This document shows positions 6,538 to 7,331 of a DNA stretch of 7,331 bases, piece by piece. The notes under the pieces are model-generated. The model searched no databases and was not told the origin of the DNA. It saw only the letters and a program-made list of their open reading frames with translations. The stretch spans positions 1 through 7,331 of the forward strand of contig JAOZMT010000002.1 of NCBI GenBank assembly GCA_029934175.1, given 5' to 3'. This stretch comes from Victivallales bacterium. GTDB lineage: Bacteria > Verrucomicrobiota > Lentisphaeria > Victivallales > JAUVCU01. Made by a program: the position numbers and the translations under genes. Within the stretch, counting starts at the first letter, position 1; each line of letters begins with the position of its first letter.

Positions 6538-7331
6538 ATGTTAGCCCCTCTTGATAACGAAATTGTATTTAAAAAAGCTTTTACTGAGCGAGATGTTTTA
6601 ATCGCTTTAGTAAAAGATATTATAGGTATAGATTTTAATCCAGGCAAAATCCATACTGAAAAACAATTCTTGGACAATCCAGGCAATATTAAGCAAAAAT
6701 ATGATATTTATACAGAGTCTGTTGATCATCGTGTTGTTGTAGAATTGCAACGAGTAGAGTATGATTATCATTTTGACAGATTCTTGTATTATCACAATAT
6801 GGCAATTGCTGAACTTCAAGAAAATTGTAGAAAATATAAATTAGAAAAAATAGTTTACACAATAGTTTTTTTAGTTCAAGGTTATGCTAAAAATTTAAGT
6901 AAAAATGGAGAACCTGTAGAAGATAGTGTATTAATTTCACAGGCTAATCCTAGAAACTTAAATGGGGATGAGGTCGATCTTTATGGACATAAATTAATAT
7001 TTCTAAATTCATTTTATAAAGATGATGATGTTCCAAGTGAATACAAAGATTGGCTAAATTTGATATATGAATCAATTAACAATAAAAAAGATTTTAATGT
7101 TAATGAAAAAAAAGATGCTATAAAAAAAGTTATTAATCTTATTGATTTTGAAAAGATGACTCCTGAAGAAAGAAGAAAGATGAAAATAGTTGAAGAAACT
7201 AAAGCAAAAGAAAAAATACGCATTGAAGAACTAAGAGAGGTAAAAGAGGAATTAGCTGATAAAGACAAGAAGTTAGCTGATAAAGACAAGAAGTTAGCTG
7301 ATAAAGATAAGAAGTTAGCTGATAAAGATAA
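6538..7331 (+). CDS. Rpn family PD-(D/E)XK nuclease / putative transposase, 3'-truncated by window end
   Basis: The frame is open from ATG 6538 to the right edge (264 codons, no stop). The N-terminus (PLDNEIVFKKAF, then LIALVKDIIGI) is the typical opening of Rpn/PDDEXK_2 proteins, often labelled 'putative transposase' (T_den_put_tspse-type). The nuclease core shows KYD with D56, then VVVELQ with E69 and Q71. These fit the D...ExQ variant of the PD-(D/E)XK active site. It is followed by the family's FDRFLYYHNMAIAEL segment. From about residue 207 the chain becomes a charged helix that turns into LADKDKK repeats from L239. Known relatives are DNA endonucleases that stimulate RecA-independent recombination. 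Some E. coli members act as toxin-antitoxin antiphage loci. The start has only a weak Shine-Dalgarno (AAG at 6525-6527, near the gltD stop), suggesting modest translation. An in-frame stop at 6520-6522 limits upstream starts. The C-terminal end is not visible, so intactness is unknown. Confidence 0.85.
   Translation, partial: MLAPLDNEIVFKKAFTERDVLIALVKDIIGIDFNPGKIHTEKQFLDNPGNIKQKYDIYTESVDHRVVVELQRVEYDYHFDRFLYYHNMAIAELQENCRKYKLEKIVYTIVFLVQGYAKNLSKNGEPVEDSVLISQANPRNLNGDEVDLYGHKLIFLNSFYKDDDVPSEYKDWLNLIYESINNKKDFNVNEKKDAIKKVINLIDFEKMTPEERRKMKIVEETKAKEKIRIEELREVKEELADKDKKLADKDKKLADKDKKLADKD
7252..7331 (+). repeat. 21-bp in-frame tandem repeat encoding LADKDKK heptads
   Basis: Units lie at 7252-7272, 7273-7293, 7294-7314 and 7315-7331, the last cut by the window edge after 17 nt. 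Units 1 and 2 are identical. Unit 3 differs by a single synonymous C-to-T change in an Asp codon, and the visible part of unit 4 matches unit 3. Each unit encodes Leu-Ala-Asp-Lys-Asp-Lys-Lys, putting a leucine at every seventh residue from L239, in register with L232. The near-identity at the DNA level points to recent slippage or recombination. Because the unit is a multiple of three, copy-number change alters tail length without breaking the frame. Confidence 0.95.

Noticed and set aside
7014..7289. Minus-strand open frame of 91 codons opposite the Rpn gene
   Set aside because: Its Ser/Leu/Phe-rich low-complexity translation is the mirror of the Lys/Glu-rich tail and repeats of the Rpn gene. 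It has no independent support.

Overview
The window is AT-rich bacterial DNA with all recognisable genes on the + strand. It carries a complete NADPH-type glutamate synthase (GOGAT) operon followed closely by the 5' part of an Rpn/PD-(D/E)XK nuclease gene that runs off the right edge. The low G+C, the A/T-ending codons (AGA, TTA, AAA) and the Rpn-type 'transposase' gene suggest an AT-rich anaerobe. A Brachyspira-like spirochaete is my best guess; AT-rich Clostridia or Fusobacteria are alternatives. This is an inference from composition and gene content, not a database match.

Layout. Positions 1-535 hold no convincing gene. They contain a cluster of TTGAATAT half-sites (42-81), a second weak hairpin (399-421), several TTTATAAA palindromes, a plausible sigma70-type promoter (456-483) and a clear ribosome binding site just before gltB. 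Positions 536-5080 are gltB, the GOGAT large subunit, intact with glutaminase, FMN and 3Fe-4S signatures. After a 15-nt gap with a strong Shine-Dalgarno sequence, 5096-6526 is gltD, the FAD/NADPH/4Fe-4S small subunit, also intact. From 6538 to the right edge an open frame of 264 codons encodes an Rpn-family nuclease whose C-terminal tail becomes a tandem 7-residue repeat (21-bp units) that is still running at the window end.

How they work together. GltD takes electrons from NADPH and passes them through FAD and Fe-S clusters to the FMN of GltB. GltB hydrolyses glutamine, channels the ammonia to 2-oxoglutarate and so yields two glutamates. The two genes are almost certainly one transcript. The Rpn gene starts 11 nt after the gltD stop with no visible terminator between them, so it may be read from the same transcript, though nothing links it to nitrogen metabolism. 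Its repeat-bearing C-terminus resembles the architecture reported for Rpn 'gene-within-gene' toxin-antitoxin/antiphage loci and is the most interesting part of the window.
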